A stretch of DNA of 64,000 nucleotides. Source: Theristus sp. LFF4_11. Its lineage: Eukaryota > Nematoda > Chromadorea > Monhysterida > Xyalidae. Made by a program: the position numbers and the translations under genes. This document shows positions 11,901 to 23,226 of the stretch, in pieces. The stretch covers positions 40,903-104,902 of the forward strand of contig JASANC010003988.1 of NCBI GenBank assembly GCA_030248135.1. The letters are read 5' to 3'. The stretch's first letter is position 1. Every line of letters starts with the position of its first letter. Below the pieces are notes generated by a model, which worked only from the letters and a program-made list of their open reading frames with translations, made no database searches and was not told the origin of the DNA.

Positions 11901-14900
11901 AAGCACCACAATGCAGATCTTACTTTATAAATTGTCGGTCTCAAACTGAACTCAAATGTCTCAAAAGTTTAAAAAGCGCAGACTATTGATTAGTGTTCAA
12001 CGTTTCGGGATAGGGTCCTTATTTTTATCTATTTGTTCCTTTATTTGCAGAAAGTACACGCGTAGCTGAAAACTTGACTGTTGACAAGGATGCGTTAATT
12101 AACGCATTCTGTAAACCACGCGTGAAGGTCGGTACTGAATGGGTGACAAAAGGTCAGACAGCAGAGCAAGTCAACTGGTCTAAGGGTGCCATGTGCAAAG
12201 CTGTTTACGACAAACTGTTCGACTGGCTGGTTATGAAATGTAACATGACACTTGACGCGCAAGAACTGCAGCGCGCCTACTTTTCTGGTGTGCTCGACAT
12301 TGCTGGATTTGAGATCTTTGATGTGAGGAGGTGTTTTGGAATTCAGTTGCGAGTAAGATTAAATGAATAAATGTTGTATAAATGCAACAGATAAAATTAT
12401 TTTCTTCCAGTTCAACTCGTTTGAGCAACTGTGGATCAACTTCGTAAACGAGAAACTCCAGCAGTTTTTCAACCATCACATGTTTGTCCTCGAGCAAGAA
12501 GAATACCAACGTGAAGGCATCGTGTGGCAGTTCATTGACTTCGGACTTGACTTGGCTGCCGGTATTGAACTGCTTGAAAAGGTTGGTTGTCTATTAGGGT
12601 TTTTAATCAAAGTCAAATACACAACATGTTGGAAATCTAAAAGAAGTTATTGATACAGCCTATGGGTGTTATCTCAATGCTGGACGAAGAGTGCGTAGTG
12701 CCAAAGGGTACCGATCTAACGTACGCTGAAAAACTAAACGCCGCTTACCTTGGAAAACATCCAAAATTCGAGAAACCAAAGCCGCCAAAGGGCAAGCAAG
12801 CTGAGGCTCATTTTGCTCTTGTGCAGTATGCGGGCACGGTACGATCACCGGAGAAACGGCAATTCTAATGCTTTGAGAAGCAAAACAAAGCACCTCAGAA
12901 GCGATTTAATGCTGTAAAGAAAATGCGCCATTCTGTAGGCTTTACAATGGAACACCTGCAGATAAAGCGCATTTCTTTAACAGCATTACAAGCATTTTTG
13001 TTTTTCTTTTTTCAAAATAAACCGCTTTTTTCATAGCTTTTTTCAAAAAAAGCAACAGCTTTTTTTCAGAGCATTTTTTCAGCTGCTGCGGTGAAAGCAT
13101 TTTTGTGGTTAAACGCAGCTTTATTTTGGTAGAAAAGTTGCAACTCGACAGGTGAATGCAAGGATTTTTTTCCAATTGGTGCCTTGTTAGATATTATTAT
13201 TGGATGCTTGCCAATAATTCAGAAATAACCAGTGTCGCTCTCTGTGAACATCGTTTTGTTGCAGCTCTTTTTCTGTTGTTGCCCTTTCATTGATGATACT
13301 CTCAAGTTGCCACATCTTTGTAAAATTGGTTACCAGTAACTTTTTTTCCTCTGAGCTATTTTTTAGATACTTCATGTAGTTTTATGACCTTAGGACAAAT
13401 CTGACATAACCGAGGGCATTGGGTCTTATTTTTGGCTTTTGGTGGCCAGCAATTGCCAGCAAAGTTAGTGTGAAGCAAACCTTGGCAGACGACGGTCAAA
13501 TGCATGCAGAGAGCAGGTCAAATTTTGACTAAGTGTGGTATTTACAAAACAACGCAACACCGTGTATACAGGGTGCACCAGCACTATAAAAATGCCGCAA
13601 AAAAGCGCCAAAAAAATGCCCAAAAAAAGCTTCTGCTTTTTTTGATTTTATTGCTAAAGTAATGCTACCTACAAAAATGCTACTTTCTACCAAAATAAAG
13701 CTTAGAAAATTGCGCATTTTTGTTGCAGCATTACATTGCTTCTGAGGTGCATTGTTTTGCTTCTCAAAGCATTAGAATTGCCGTTTCTCCGGTGGATTTT
13801 ATTTTTATTCGTCAATATATAAACGATTATGGGAACCAACAACCTCCACAACATCAAGGTTTCCAAGATTCAAGTAAAAGCAACAAAACGTTTAGGTACG
13901 ATACAATGTGACTAACTGGTTAGAAAAGAACAAGGATCCATTGAACGAGACTGTTGTCGGTGTGTTTAAATCGGCAAATGGAAACGAATTGATCAAAACC
14001 ACGTGGGCAAGCTATCAAACTGCTGAAGATCTCGCCAAAGGTATGTAAAGTAGAGTAAAGTAGGTGAAGTTATTTTATTTTTAAAACAGTAGAATCTATT
14101 CTGGTTGCAGAGGGTGGTGGCGGCAAAAAGAAGGGAAAATCCGGCTCTATGATGACTGTGTCCATGAAGTACCGCGAAGGTCTCAACAACTTGATGACCA
14201 TGTTGCACAGCACTCACCCTCACTTTATCCGCTGCCTGATCCCCAACGAGCAGAAAAAATCAGGCAAGGCTTTTATGCAAAATTTCAATGCAGTCAACTC
14301 AAGCAAAAGGATTTGGTTTTGTCCTGTGTTGCAGGTTTGCTTGAAGCGGAGTTGGTTATGAATCAGCTGACTTGCAATGGTGTGCTCGAAGGTATCCGTA
14401 TCTGTCGCAAAGGCTTCCCCAACCGTTCCCAGCATCCTGACTTCAAGCAGAGATACTCTATTCTTGCTCCTGACGCGGGCCAAATTGAAGACGACATGGT
14501 TAGTACCGTAACCTAAAAAGGTAGAAAACTTCTGGTTGTTTTGATCTTTACAAAGTTCTTCGAAACCTTAGGCAGCGACATCTGCTATTATGGAGAAGCT
14601 GGTCGAGGAGGGCAAACTCACAGAAGAAAATTTCCGAGTCGGCTACACTAAGATTTTCTTCAAAGCTGGCATTCTCGCAAGAATGGAGGATTTCCGTGAT
14701 GAGAAGCTATCGCTGATTCTTTCACGGTTTCAGTCACTCGTTCGTTGGTACATTGCTCAGGTTGGTTGGCCATAGATAAGCTGATTGAATTTTGAGTTCT
14801 GCAATGTCCAGCATCGCTACGAATCATTTTCTATTCAGAAAGATGGAGCTGCTCGAATGGAACAGATGTCAAGCTTCACAACAATACAAGGAAACATTAA

Positions 14901-16713
14901 GAACTGGGCGCTTCTTCGTGACTGGGCTTGGTACCAGTGTTATGGCATGATCAAACCACATCTGAAATCTGGCAAAATGGCAGAAGAAGCAATCAGAATG
15001 GAAGCAGAATTGAAAGTAGGTTTTTTCATGCAGTGCATAGACGGATTACTGAAAAGTAGCCTTTTGTGTAATTTCAGGTGATTGAAGAAGAGCTGGAAGT
15101 AGAAGAAACAAACAGGAAAGCTCTTGAAGCAGAGCTCGCAGAGGTTGAAAGACAGAAAAAGAAATACACTGACCAAATTGCTAAAGCTGCCGGTGGCTTG
15201 GGTGAAGCCGAAGCACAACTTGCCGAAGCAACGGCTGCTCGTGATGCGTTGCAACGAAACGTTGATGTTAGTTTTGTTATTTAAATTTCATGGTGTGATG
15301 CAATTTGCATGGACATATGTACAGGGTGGGCCAGAAGTATTGGCCGCTTTTGATTGCCTATAACTCTTCAGCCGATTTACCAATTTTAATGCAATTTGAA
15401 ACTTACGTACCCATGGGCTTAGCTTAGATCTGTGAAAAAATTTCATCCTAATTTGCCAAACTCTGCATGTTTAGCTGAACAAATTGGAAGAAAATCCATT
15501 TTTTACAGTTTTTTTTTAATTTAAACTTCTTTAAAAGCCGATCAAGTTATTTTTATCGGAAATCATCTGAAACGCAATTTTCACAAAGTTTTTATTAATT
15601 GGTTGCTGACTAAATGCTGTTATTATTTTGTGTTTCTGCCATTTATTTATTTTATTGTTGTCGCAGGATTTGCAAGCTAAAGTGGACGAAGCAGAAAAAC
15701 GATGCTCAAAACTGAATGAATCAACCGGTGCTATGTCTAGCGAATACAATGAGCTGAAGGGTCAAGCGGCAAACTTAGACAAGGCACAAAAAGACGCAGA
15801 TTCAGCGAAGCAAGATAAAGAAGCTCAAATCAAAGCCCTGCAGGTACATCAAGTGTTATGTGACCATCTCTAACTGAACCGGTCATTTTCATTTTTACGC
15901 GGTATTATTTTTCCCTAGTCATGTTTCTCAAGTTTATCCCTGCAGTTTTTAATTATTTTTTAGGAAGAAGCAGCTCGCCAGGCTGCAAACATCCAAAAAC
16001 TGAAAAACGACAAAAAGAACATGGACAACCTCAATCACAAACTAACGGACGACTTACAACGGGCAGATGACAAGGCAAGTTAATGGAAGAAAAAATGGAG
16101 TCCAAAACGATGATCCTTCTTTTTTACGAAATTGAACTATTGGCATTTGTAGGTTGAATTTGATGTACTGATTTTTTTGATGTTTTAGGCTAATCAGTTA
16201 AGTCGTGCAAAGAACAAGGCAGAGCGTGATTTGGATAGCGTTGATGGTGCATTGGATCGTGAAAAACGAGTACTTAATGTGAGCATGCTTTCGGTTCGTA
16301 TCGTGGTCCTTCATTATTTAACTAAAAATTCACCTTTGTTCTAGGAAACATCAGATGCTAAGAAACGAGCCAGCGAAGAACTAAAGGCCTCCCTTGAAAA
16401 ACTTGACGAACTACTCCGATTGAAAGCTGAATTCGACGGACAACTGAAAGCGTACGTGTCAAATAAATGATCATTTTCGCCACCATTTTTTTATACAGTT
16501 AATCTGTAGACGCTCCTACCGCATCTTTCGTCAGATAAAAACTCATTTTTCATTCATGTGGTACATAACGCCCACATGCTATTCACCCGGCAGCATTGTG
16601 ATTCTTGTTACATTTGCAGCAAGGAACAAGAACGTCACGATCTGGTCAATCAGCTGCAAGACGCTCAGTCGAACACGGCAAAGTTCCAGTATCAGTTGAT
16701 TGAAATGTCGAAG
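5581..16713 (+). CDS. Muscle-type (class II) myosin heavy chain, split gene, rod truncated
   Basis: This encodes the actin-based motor of thick filaments. Coding exons: 5581-5643, 5818-5946, 10108-10439 (damaged), 10874-11170, 11249-11346, 11495-11599, 11661-11796, 12051-12322, 12411-12581, 12659-12838, 13896-14040, 14111-14263, 14335-14498, 14572-14760, 14839-15015, 15078-15266, 15667-15843, 15964-16074, 16189-16278, 16345-16451, 16620-16713. Phases agree across all clean junctions. The start [15 protein letters not shown] matches the family N-terminus. About 1,126 codons are present against about 1,940 usual for the family, so the distal rod and light meromyosin are missing. No later coiled-coil exon is visible. 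Two introns use GC donors. The gene is either broken by repeat insertion or rearrangement, or misassembled. Confidence 0.9.
6880..8935 (+). repeat. 149-bp satellite array, about 14 units (copy II)
   Basis: Same unit as in copy I. Most units here share a CTTTAGATGCTGAATCG variant rather than CTCTAGATGC, so this array expanded or homogenised separately. Confidence 0.9.
9039..10009. mobile_element. Unit B, copy II, interior in state 2
   Basis: Both arms read GACGCATATAAAAGG, differing from copy I. The interior runs from GGCAACCCTCGTACATTG to CTTTTCAGCAAGC on +, reversed relative to copies I and III although unit A is on the same side. It lacks SINE2. Confidence 0.85.
9500..9700 (+). mobile_element. 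tRNA-derived SINE with (CAA)n tail
   Basis: A tRNA-like head (about 9500-9575) has an A-box-like TGGCCTGGTGGTAGTGCG, a B-box-like GGGATCGAGCCCC and a potential acceptor pairing CCCTCG/CGAGGG. A body of about 110 bp ends in (AAC)n. B copy IV shows the empty site: GTTAGCAACAACGATAAAGC is continuous there when reversed. The anticodon arm is degenerate, so this is a retroposon and not a tRNA gene. Confidence 0.75.
10108..10439 (+). CDS. Myosin exon 3, internally corrupted
   Basis: The exon opens correctly after TTTTTCAG with GTGACAATAAAAAAA (VTIKK, as in the family). It resumes at 10292 with [19 protein letters not shown] and ends MLQ before GTTTGC. The stretch between should encode about 50 conserved residues, including the YxxMLIYTYSG region of the motor. 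Instead 10125-10291 is almost pure G then T runs, about 184 bases where about 150 are expected, and the frame is lost. The flanks are too well conserved for an old pseudogene. Confidence 0.8.
10125..10291. other. G-run/T-run tract replacing exon sequence; probable sequence error
   Basis: About 75 bases of G-rich sequence are followed by T-rich sequence, with only four C in some 167 bases. The tract begins and ends inside a conserved myosin exon and lies about 115 bp beyond composite copy II. This looks like failed base calling or consensus at a hard-to-read junction and not biological sequence. Confidence 0.7.
10592..10853. mobile_element. MITE 'K' copy 1 in myosin intron 3
   Basis: A 262-bp element with terminal inverted repeats CCGTAAAGTCTTGCATATAAG, flanked by TA on both sides (10590-10591 and 10854-10855), as in Tc1/mariner-type MITEs. 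Further copies are at 47928-48094 and, degenerate, at 62089. Confidence 0.85.
10874..14760 (+). CDS. Myosin motor domain exons 4-14
   Basis: Recognisable motor elements in order: P-loop GESGAGKT, loop 1, switch [10 protein letters not shown] (all in exon 4, 10874-11170), VIRQAPGER (exon 5), switch [11 protein letters not shown] (exon 8), the relay-helix region [20 protein letters not shown] (exon 9), loop 2 [12 protein letters not shown] (exon 12), [12 protein letters not shown] before the SH helices, [20 protein letters not shown] (exon 13), and the converter KIFFKAG (exon 14). Nucleotide-binding residues are intact, so the encoded motor would be competent apart from exon 3. Exon 12 ends at a GC donor. 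Confidence 0.92.
12848..13792. mobile_element. Foldback element in myosin intron 10
   Basis: About 945 bp bounded by inverted repeats of at least 65 bp. The left starts CCGGAGAAACGGCAATTC; the right ends with its complement at 13792. The arms share the AGCAAAACAAAGCACCTCAG block with a few differences. The interior is AT-rich with many AAAAAGC/GCTTTTT motifs and no coding potential. The target duplication is unclear. Confidence 0.7.
14264..14334 (+). other. GC-AG intron in myosin (after exon 12)
   Basis: The exon ends TCAG and the intron begins GCAAGG. The acceptor TTGCAG precedes GTTTGCTTGAAGC. Only this join keeps phase and restores [22 protein letters not shown] is the usual consensus of GC donors. 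Confidence 0.8.
14839..16713 (+). CDS. Myosin neck and proximal rod (S2) exons 15-21
   Basis: Exon 15 covers the neck ([29 protein letters not shown]), then the proline-bounded head-rod junction. Exons 16-21 encode heptad-rich coiled coil, for example [20 protein letters not shown], matching the S2 region of muscle myosin. The last recognised exon ends QLIEMSK at 16713 before GTGATG, and reading through soon meets a stop. Exon 18 ends at a GC donor (AAG|GCAAGT). Confidence 0.88.
15320..15560. mobile_element. Mariner-like fragment in myosin intron 16
   Basis: Starts TACAGGGTGGGCCAGAAGTATTGG, a typical Tc1/mariner-type terminus, and continues AT-rich. The opposite terminus was not located, so the right boundary is approximate. 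Its end mirrors the motif at 3926-3938. Confidence 0.5.
16075..16188 (+). other. Second GC-AG intron in myosin (after exon 18)
   Basis: The exon ends GACAAG and the intron begins GCAAGT. The acceptor TTTTAG precedes GCTAATCAGTTAAG. Phase and coiled-coil register are kept only with this GC donor. Confidence 0.75.
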
Positions 16714-17660
16714 GTGATGCGGGCTGACTGGGCCGTGCAAACGGTGCGTCACAAGCACAAGATATAAACAACAAGTCTTGCAGAACAACACAACTTGGAT
16801 CCATGCGAAACTCAAATTGTGATCACGCTTAGCCCCATCCGACATATGTTTTCCTTTTTACTTGATAATTGTTCCTGCAATTCAAAATCCCTGGACAGAC
16901 AAAAAATTGTTCGTTATTTCAAAAGTATGCGCGATAACCTGACTGAGCAGTTTTGTAGCAGTAAAACGGAACAGTAATTTTATCTCGCTAGTGCAGTTTA
17001 GTGATGCGCCACACGCACACGCACATTGCTTTGATCTTTCAACAGTTCCACGACTTCGAGATGCAATCACGTAAGGTAGTGCGGGTGGTTCATTTATACA
17101 TTGTATGTTAAAGTCACGTCATTCGCAAGATGTCTGTGAATTCGTTTGTTCGCGCAACAATTGCACACCAAAAACTCCTCAACTGTTAAAGTCTGCCGTT
17201 ATCAAAATAGGTTTTATTATTGTTATACAGAAGGAAAAGATGTAAAGGAAACAATCAATTCATGAAAAGCTTTGTGGCAAACCAAATACGTGAAGTTTTT
17301 TTGTTTTTTTACATAAAAAAGACGTGCCTGTGCTTTGGTTTGACTTTGGTTTGTTCCTTTTTCTCTTTTAAATTATATTTTGTTTCTCTTGATTGTGTCA
17401 AACAGTCATAGTACTACAAACTGTCGCAGTCAGTCTATTTCAACAATTTCCAAGCGTTTTATTACGCACTACATATACACTGATTCTGGATATTTTTGTA
17501 TTTAACGGAAAAATAAAAGATGACAGCGACCATTGTTTTTCAATGGTAGGAAACATCATTGTCTTGTCTGGAATTAGTGCCGAAGGCGAAAAAAACTGTC
17601 GAGGGGTGTCGTCACGTAGGGGGGAGGAGGTGACGAAAGTTTTTCAGTTGGGTTTGGGGT
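16714..17660. other. Sequence after the last myosin exon; no further rod exons
   Basis: AT-rich, with short frames lacking heptad patterns. The roughly 800 residues of distal rod expected here are not found before the repeat nest begins at 17661. Confidence 0.6.
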
Positions 17661-17704
17661 AGGGTTAGGGGAAAAAATTCCGGATTTTTTTATTTAAAAA
17701 ATTA
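17661..17704 (-). mobile_element. C element copy 4, left fragment (split by composite III)
   Basis: Starts TAGGGTTAGGGG followed by AAAAAATTCCGGATTTTTTT, the same terminus as C3 at 33447. The element is interrupted at 17704/20907 by composite copy III and resumes with CAAGTTAGGTTTGTTCG. Confidence 0.75.
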
Positions 17705-18570
17705 TCATGCGGATGCGCGAGCGAGCGTCAGCGAGCGGACAGCGCATCACGCATTATATGAGCCGTTTTCCCCTCGCGCGCGTTTTTCAAACTTTCTCGC
17801 TGCCCTGCAGCGAGCATAGTATAAGCCACAAACTTGGTTCTGTGCACACGAAACGAACACCCAAAGTTGTGCTTGGAGCCGCAAAAAAATTTTCATCGGA
17901 CGATTTTTCATACGCTCTGGACACGAAAAACCTATTCTGAAAATCGTGTTACTTCTTTCTCTTTCTATTTTTTTTTCTGGTATGTAATCAACATGTGTGC
18001 GCCCTTTCAGTTTTTACCTGCGACACTTTCACAGTCGAACAAAAATGTTTCCTGGGGTAATTCCATACGGAGATTTTGAAAATTTGGTTAATTTTTTACC
18101 CAGACGCTGTTTTTGAGTAAAAATTGGGCATTTTTAAAAGTTCGCAGGGTTTTCACCTGGTTTTAAGTGTGCGCCCTTTCAATTTTTTCCTGCGACACTT
18201 TCACAGTCGAACAAAAATGTTTCCTGGGGTAATTCCATCCGGAGATTTTGAAAATTAGATTAATTTTTTACCCAGACCTTGTTTTGGGTAAAAAATTGGG
18301 CATTTTTAAAAGTTCGCAGGGTTTTCACCTGGTTTTAAGTGTGCGCCCTTTCAATTTTTACCTGCGACACTTTCACAGTCGAACAAAAAGGTTTCCTGGG
18401 GTAATTTCATCCGTAGATTGTGAAAAAATTTTTGCCCGGGCATTTTTTTCGTCAAAATTGTGCATTTTTTACAGTTCGTAGCATTTCGACTGGGTATCAG
18501 CTTTTCACTCTTACAAATTTTGTCTGAGCTGCGAAAAATAATAGGAAAAAGGTCTAGTCCGTAGGAATTC

Positions 18571-19790
18571 AATGCGCTGATCACGGATTTTGGGTTAGTT
18601 TTCTTACGTGAGCAACTCTAGATGCTGAATCGTGACGATTTCGGTCGAATCGGCCGTGGAAGTTGGCGAAATCGGTCCAGAAACGAAAAACAAGAAAAGG
18701 GTGTTTTCCAGGGTAATTCAATGCGCTGATCACGAATTTTGGGTTAGTTTTTTTACGTGAGCAACTCTAGATGCTGAATGGTGACGATTTCGGGCGAATC
18801 GGCCGTGGAAATTGGCGAAATCGGTCCAGGAACGAAAAACAAGAAAAGGGTGTTTTCCAGGGTAATTCAATGCGCTGATAGCGAATTTTGAGTTAGTTTT
18901 CTTACGTGAGCAACTCTAGATGCTGAATCGTGACGATTACGTGAGCAACTCTAGATGCTGAATCGTGACGATTTTTTTCATGCGAATCGGCCGTGGAAAT
19001 TGGCGAAATCGGTCCAGAAACGAAAAACAAGAAAAGGGTGTTTTCCAGGGCAATTCAATGCGCTGATCACAAATTTTGGATTAGTTTTCTTACGTGAGCA
19101 ACTCTAGATGCTGAATCGTGACGATTTCGGGCGAATCGGCCGTGGAAGTTGGCGAAATCGGTCCAGAAACAAAAAACAAGAAAAGGCTGTTTTCCAGGGT
19201 AATTCAATGCGCTGATCACGAATTTTAGGTTAGTTTTCTTACGTGAGCAATTCTAGACGCTGAATCGTGACGATTTCGGGCGAATCGGCCGTGGAAATTG
19301 GCGAAATAGGTCCAGGAACCAAAAACAAGAAAAGGGTGTTTTCCAGGGTAATTCAATGCGCTGATCACGAATTTTGGGTTAGTTTTTTATGCAAGCAACT
19401 CTAGGTGCTGAATCGTGACGATGTCGGGCGAATCGGCCGTGGAAATTGGCGAAATAGGTCGAGGAACCAAAAACAAGAAAAGGCTGTTTTCCAGGGTAAT
19501 TCAATGCACTGATAACGGATTTTGGGTTAGTTTTTTTATGTGAGCAACTTTAGAAACTGAATCGTGACGATTTCGGGCGAATCGGCCGTGGAAGTTGGCG
19601 AAACCGGTCCAGAAATGAAAAACAAGAAAACGGTGTTTTCTATGGTAATTCATTACGCCGATCACGGCTTTTGGGTCAGTTTTTCTTTTGTGAGCGATTC
19701 TAGGTACTGAATCGTGACGATTTTGGGGAATTGGCCGTAGAAATGGCATAGGAGAAATCGGCCTAAAAAACGAAAAATGAAAAACCTGAG
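18571..19790 (+). repeat. 149-bp satellite array, about 8 units (copy III)
   Basis: Same unit as elsewhere. At about 18938-18980 a partial unit is duplicated (GATTACGTGAGCAACTCTAG), and a matching irregularity occurs in copy IV near 53930-53970. This suggests shared ancestry of those array segments. Confidence 0.9.
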
Positions 19791-19871
19791 TTGTCCGGGG
19801 TTTAGAAGCATGTGTGACCAACGAATTGTGTATTTGGTCCGACCTTCGGGGCTTATGTAAAAGTCAGAATA

Positions 19872-20906
19872 TTATCTGAAAATGCGGGAGACGCATATAA
19901 AAGGAGGAATATGGCCTTGTGTAAGCAGTGAAAGACTTGGCTCGACAACGCTTTTCAAGTCTCTGATGTGGTACACACGGATACAAGTACATAAGGGTCA
20001 TATTTTTGCGCCGCGTTTGCTTGTTTTTTTGAAGCACGCCCCCCCCCCCACCGATTCCGGAAACTCGAAGGTACCAAACTCCGGTGGGATTGGGGAATGG
20101 ACGGCTCACCATCCCGTGGAACCAATACCCTCGGCACGTGAGGGGGACAGCCTCTAAGCCCCGCTCTGTCCTGGGGGCACCGGTGATCTTAGCCCGATTT
20201 CGGTTTCGGTGGCCTGCGGTCGCTATATCCCCGGAGGGCAGCGAATCCGAAAGTTTTCGTTTTCGTTTTCGTTTTGCTGAAAAGCGTAAAACTTTGAAGT
20301 TATTTTTTAATTGTCCTCTTCGATTTAATCTAAAATCACGCCATGTGCGAAATTCTGTAAATTCTGTGCAAAAACAGAAAAATCAGAGATTGCAAAACAT
20401 TGTTGCATGTAGCTTTTTCGTTGTTGTTAACGTACGCACCGCTGTGTACACACCAGCACCAGTGACAAAAAGGAGTTGTCTTCCGTTGATTTTCACCTTT
20501 TTTACCGGTGTCACCTTCAACTAGTGTGGCAGGATAAACCGTCTGTCCCGTGAGTCATTGCCTTTGCCACAGGAGACCTTGCGTTCCGCAATGCTTCTTC
20601 GATACAATTTGTCCTGGACAAACCAGTGTCAGCGAGCTAAAGTCTGATTGTTATTTTAGTAGTTTTAGTGGTCGCTAAATGCCCGAAATCCGCAAATGTG
20701 AAAGGTCATTTGTCTACAATACAAAGTACGAGGGTTGCCATGTGCAACCGAAATCATAAATAAACGGCGCAAAAATATGACTCTTATGTACTTGTATCCG
20801 TGTGTACCACATCAGAGACTTGAAAAGCGTTGTCGAGCCAAGTTTTTCACTGCTTACACAAGGCCATATTCCTCCTTTTATATGGGTCTCCCGCATTTTC
20901 AGATAA
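19872..20906. mobile_element. Unit B, copy III, interior in state 1
   Basis: The left arm starts TTATCTGAAAATGCGG and the right arm ends CCGCATTTTCAGATAA, so both share an A-to-G change not seen in other copies. The interior orientation matches copy I. Confidence 0.85.
20019..20265 (-). mobile_element. SINE2 in unit B copy III
   Basis: Nearly identical to the block in copy I, at the same position and in the same orientation, so it was present before copies I and III separated. A poly-C run near 20039-20049 is longer than in copy I. Confidence 0.6.
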
Positions 20907-20908
20907 TA

Positions 20909-21080
20909 CAAGTTAGGTTTGTTCGAAGCGTCTCGTCGAGCTGAGTTCAGCTAAACCATTTTCAGAACGATCAGGAGAACTATAAGAGCGAAAATCGTGT
21001 TTTATTGAAATTTCATCCATTCATAGAGGGATAATTGCATTTTCAACTGGATAATTTTTGACGTGTACTTGAATATTGAA
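20909..21080 (-). mobile_element. C element copy 4, right fragment (truncated)
   Basis: CAAGTTAGGTTTGTTCGAAG through CGTGTACTTGAATATTGAA follows the interior of C3 closely, then changes near 21085 into poly-C plus CTATC-rich sequence of the palindromic E type. The far terminus of this C copy is missing. Confidence 0.7.
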
Positions 21081-21339
21081 AAATTTTGACCGCCCCCCCC
21101 CCCCCAAAATTTCCAGCTATCCACCTATCTGGAATATTTGCTCCAGTTATCTATATCGCCCCCGGTACTCCTTCTAAATATGGGTCCACTCAAATTTCAT
21201 CGCAGCCCGTTGATTGATGGCTCAAATGAAAGCCCTCGTTCTGCTGAGTAATCCTGTGTATGGGTTTTTTGAAATTCAAAAATTTGAAGAAGTTATTTGA
21301 ATTTGAAATTTTTAATTGAGTGTGTCTGTGGTGAGCGTG

Positions 21340-22060
21340 CGTGTACAGTGCACTGAATGTTGTATTTATGTGCTTGATAGATATTTATGATGGATACCGC
21401 TCACATGATTGCATGAAACAGTCATACGTCTGAATGTAGGGCTCACGGAATACGGTAGCGGTAGTTTTGGGTCTTGACACGATGTTGCAGAAAACCACTT
21501 TGTTTCTTGTGAATAACAGTTGAAACATTTTAGGAACATGCAGCATTATAACAGAATGTCAAAAACTGGATTTCAAGGGTTACGGTAACGCTGCTGTTGG
21601 TCTCGACACGATTTTTCAAAAAGGCCCTTTATCGCCAGGAAAAGCTGCTGAAATGATGGTTACCGTTCACATGATTGCGTGAAACAGTCATGCGTCTGAA
21701 AGTAGGGCCCACGGGTTACGGTAGCGGTGGTTTTGGGTCTTGACACGAAATTGCTGAAAACCACTGTTTCTTGTGAATAACAGTTGAAATCTTTTGGAAA
21801 CATGCAACGGAACTCCGAAAACACTTTTGACATATAATAACTGTTACATGCAATCATGTGAACGGTATCCATCATTCCAGTAGCTTTTCCTGGCAATAAA
21901 AAAACGTTTTTTTTTAAAAATCGTGTCGAGACCCACTGCAGAGCTACCGTGATCCTTGAAATCCGGTTTTTTACATTCTGTTACAATGCTGCATGTTTCT
22001 AAATGGTTTCAATTGTTATTCACAAGAAACAGTGGTTTTCTGCAACTTCGTGTCGGCCCC
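21340..22060. repeat. Direct and inverted repeat block
   Basis: A module of about 270 bp (GATGGATACCGCTCACATG ... CTTGACACGA) occurs in direct orientation from about 21390 and 21655, then inverted from about 21840 to 22055. Recurrent features are CTTGTGAATAACAGTTGAAA and TCTCGACACGATTTTT. No protein is encoded. Confidence 0.6.
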
Positions 22061-22099
22061 CTCCCCCAACCCCTCGGCTCTGGAACAACTATGAATGAT

Positions 22100-22172
22100 T
22101 TTAGGCTTCGACAACATCTGCGATGAAGTTTTTGAGCGTCCCAAAGCTTGGATTACCATTTCCGATCAGTAC
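22100..22172 (+). repeat. 75-bp direct repeat, left copy
   Basis: GATTTTAGGCTTCGACAACATCTGCGATGAAG onward recurs at 25722-25797 with small indels. The two copies flank the E/D1/F/C1 nest and may mark a duplication or the edges of a larger element. Confidence 0.55.
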
Positions 22173-23226
22173 CGAAGACGAGGGGGGTGGGGGGTCACGC
22201 GACACCCACCCCCCAAAACCTGACACTGGACCATCTATACCCCCCTCGAAATTTGCTAGACACATAGTTGTTCTAGGGGGGGGGCCTGGGGGGGGGGGGC
22301 CGGCCCCCCCCAAAAAATTTTCGAATCTATCTCTATCAGAGAAGTTTTTTCGGCTCAGCTATTATCTATCTAAAAAAATTTCTCAGCCAGCTATCTATCT
22401 GAAAATTTTTGTCTTCGAAGATATAAAATGAGTCAATTTTTGACCAAAATTGACCGTTTTTGCTCGAAATTCGTTAAAATTTTGCTAATTTTAAGCAAAA
22501 TATACGTTTATACTTGATTTTTAGCATATGTTAAGCATTATTTTGCTGTTTTTTATAGTTTTTTAGCGTTTTAGCTATCTATCTATCTAATTTCAAAATT
22601 TTGACCGGCCCCCCCCAAAGTCACATGGCCCCCCCCGCGGCCCCCCCCAAAATTTTCCAGCTATCTATCTATCTGAAAAATTTGCTCCAGCTATCTATAT
22701 CGCCCCCCCCCCAACCCCTCGGCTCTGGAACAACTATGGCTAGACACCCCCCACCCCCCCCTAGATGGACCTAAGTAACAGTGACACCCCCCAAAAATTT
22801 TCTCGGACCACCCAAAAATCATGAATTTTTGCTCAAAAATCATGATTTTTTGTCTTTAAAGTCCATAATATAAGCTAAATATATGATAACTTGACATTCT
22901 TCATTGTAATTTCAAAGATTTTGCAGCAAAATTTAGCGTTTTTCCTACAAAATTTAAGCGAAAAAATCTCATGGGTAGGGTGGGGGCCGGGCCGGGGGGT
23001 GTGCACCCCCCATAGTTGTTCCAGAGCCGAGGGGTTGGGGGGGGGGCCGATATAGATAGCTGGAGCAAATTTTCCAGATAGATAGATAGCTAGAAAATTT
23101 TGGGGGGGGGGCGGGGGGGGGGCATGTGACTTTGGGGGGGCCGGTCAAAATTTTGAAATTTGATAGATAGATAGCTAAAACGCTAAAAAGCTATATAAAA
23201 ACAGCAAAATAATGCTAAGCCAAAAT

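Larger units (their letters stand above)
17705..20906 (+). mobile_element. Composite mobile element, copy III, inserted in a C element
   Basis: Left end TCATGCGGATGCG after TTA; right end TTTTCAGATAA followed by TACAAGTTAGG. Intact C copies show the empty site (T-run then TACAAGTTAGG), which fixes the right boundary and supports a TA target. Unit A holds 171-bp repeats (about 17990-18560) and a 149-bp array. Unit B is in state 1 and carries SINE2, as copy I does. Confidence 0.85.

Noticed and set aside
12669..12893. Minus-strand frame in myosin exon 10
   Set aside because: Antisense of a conserved myosin exon, ending in the foldback element.
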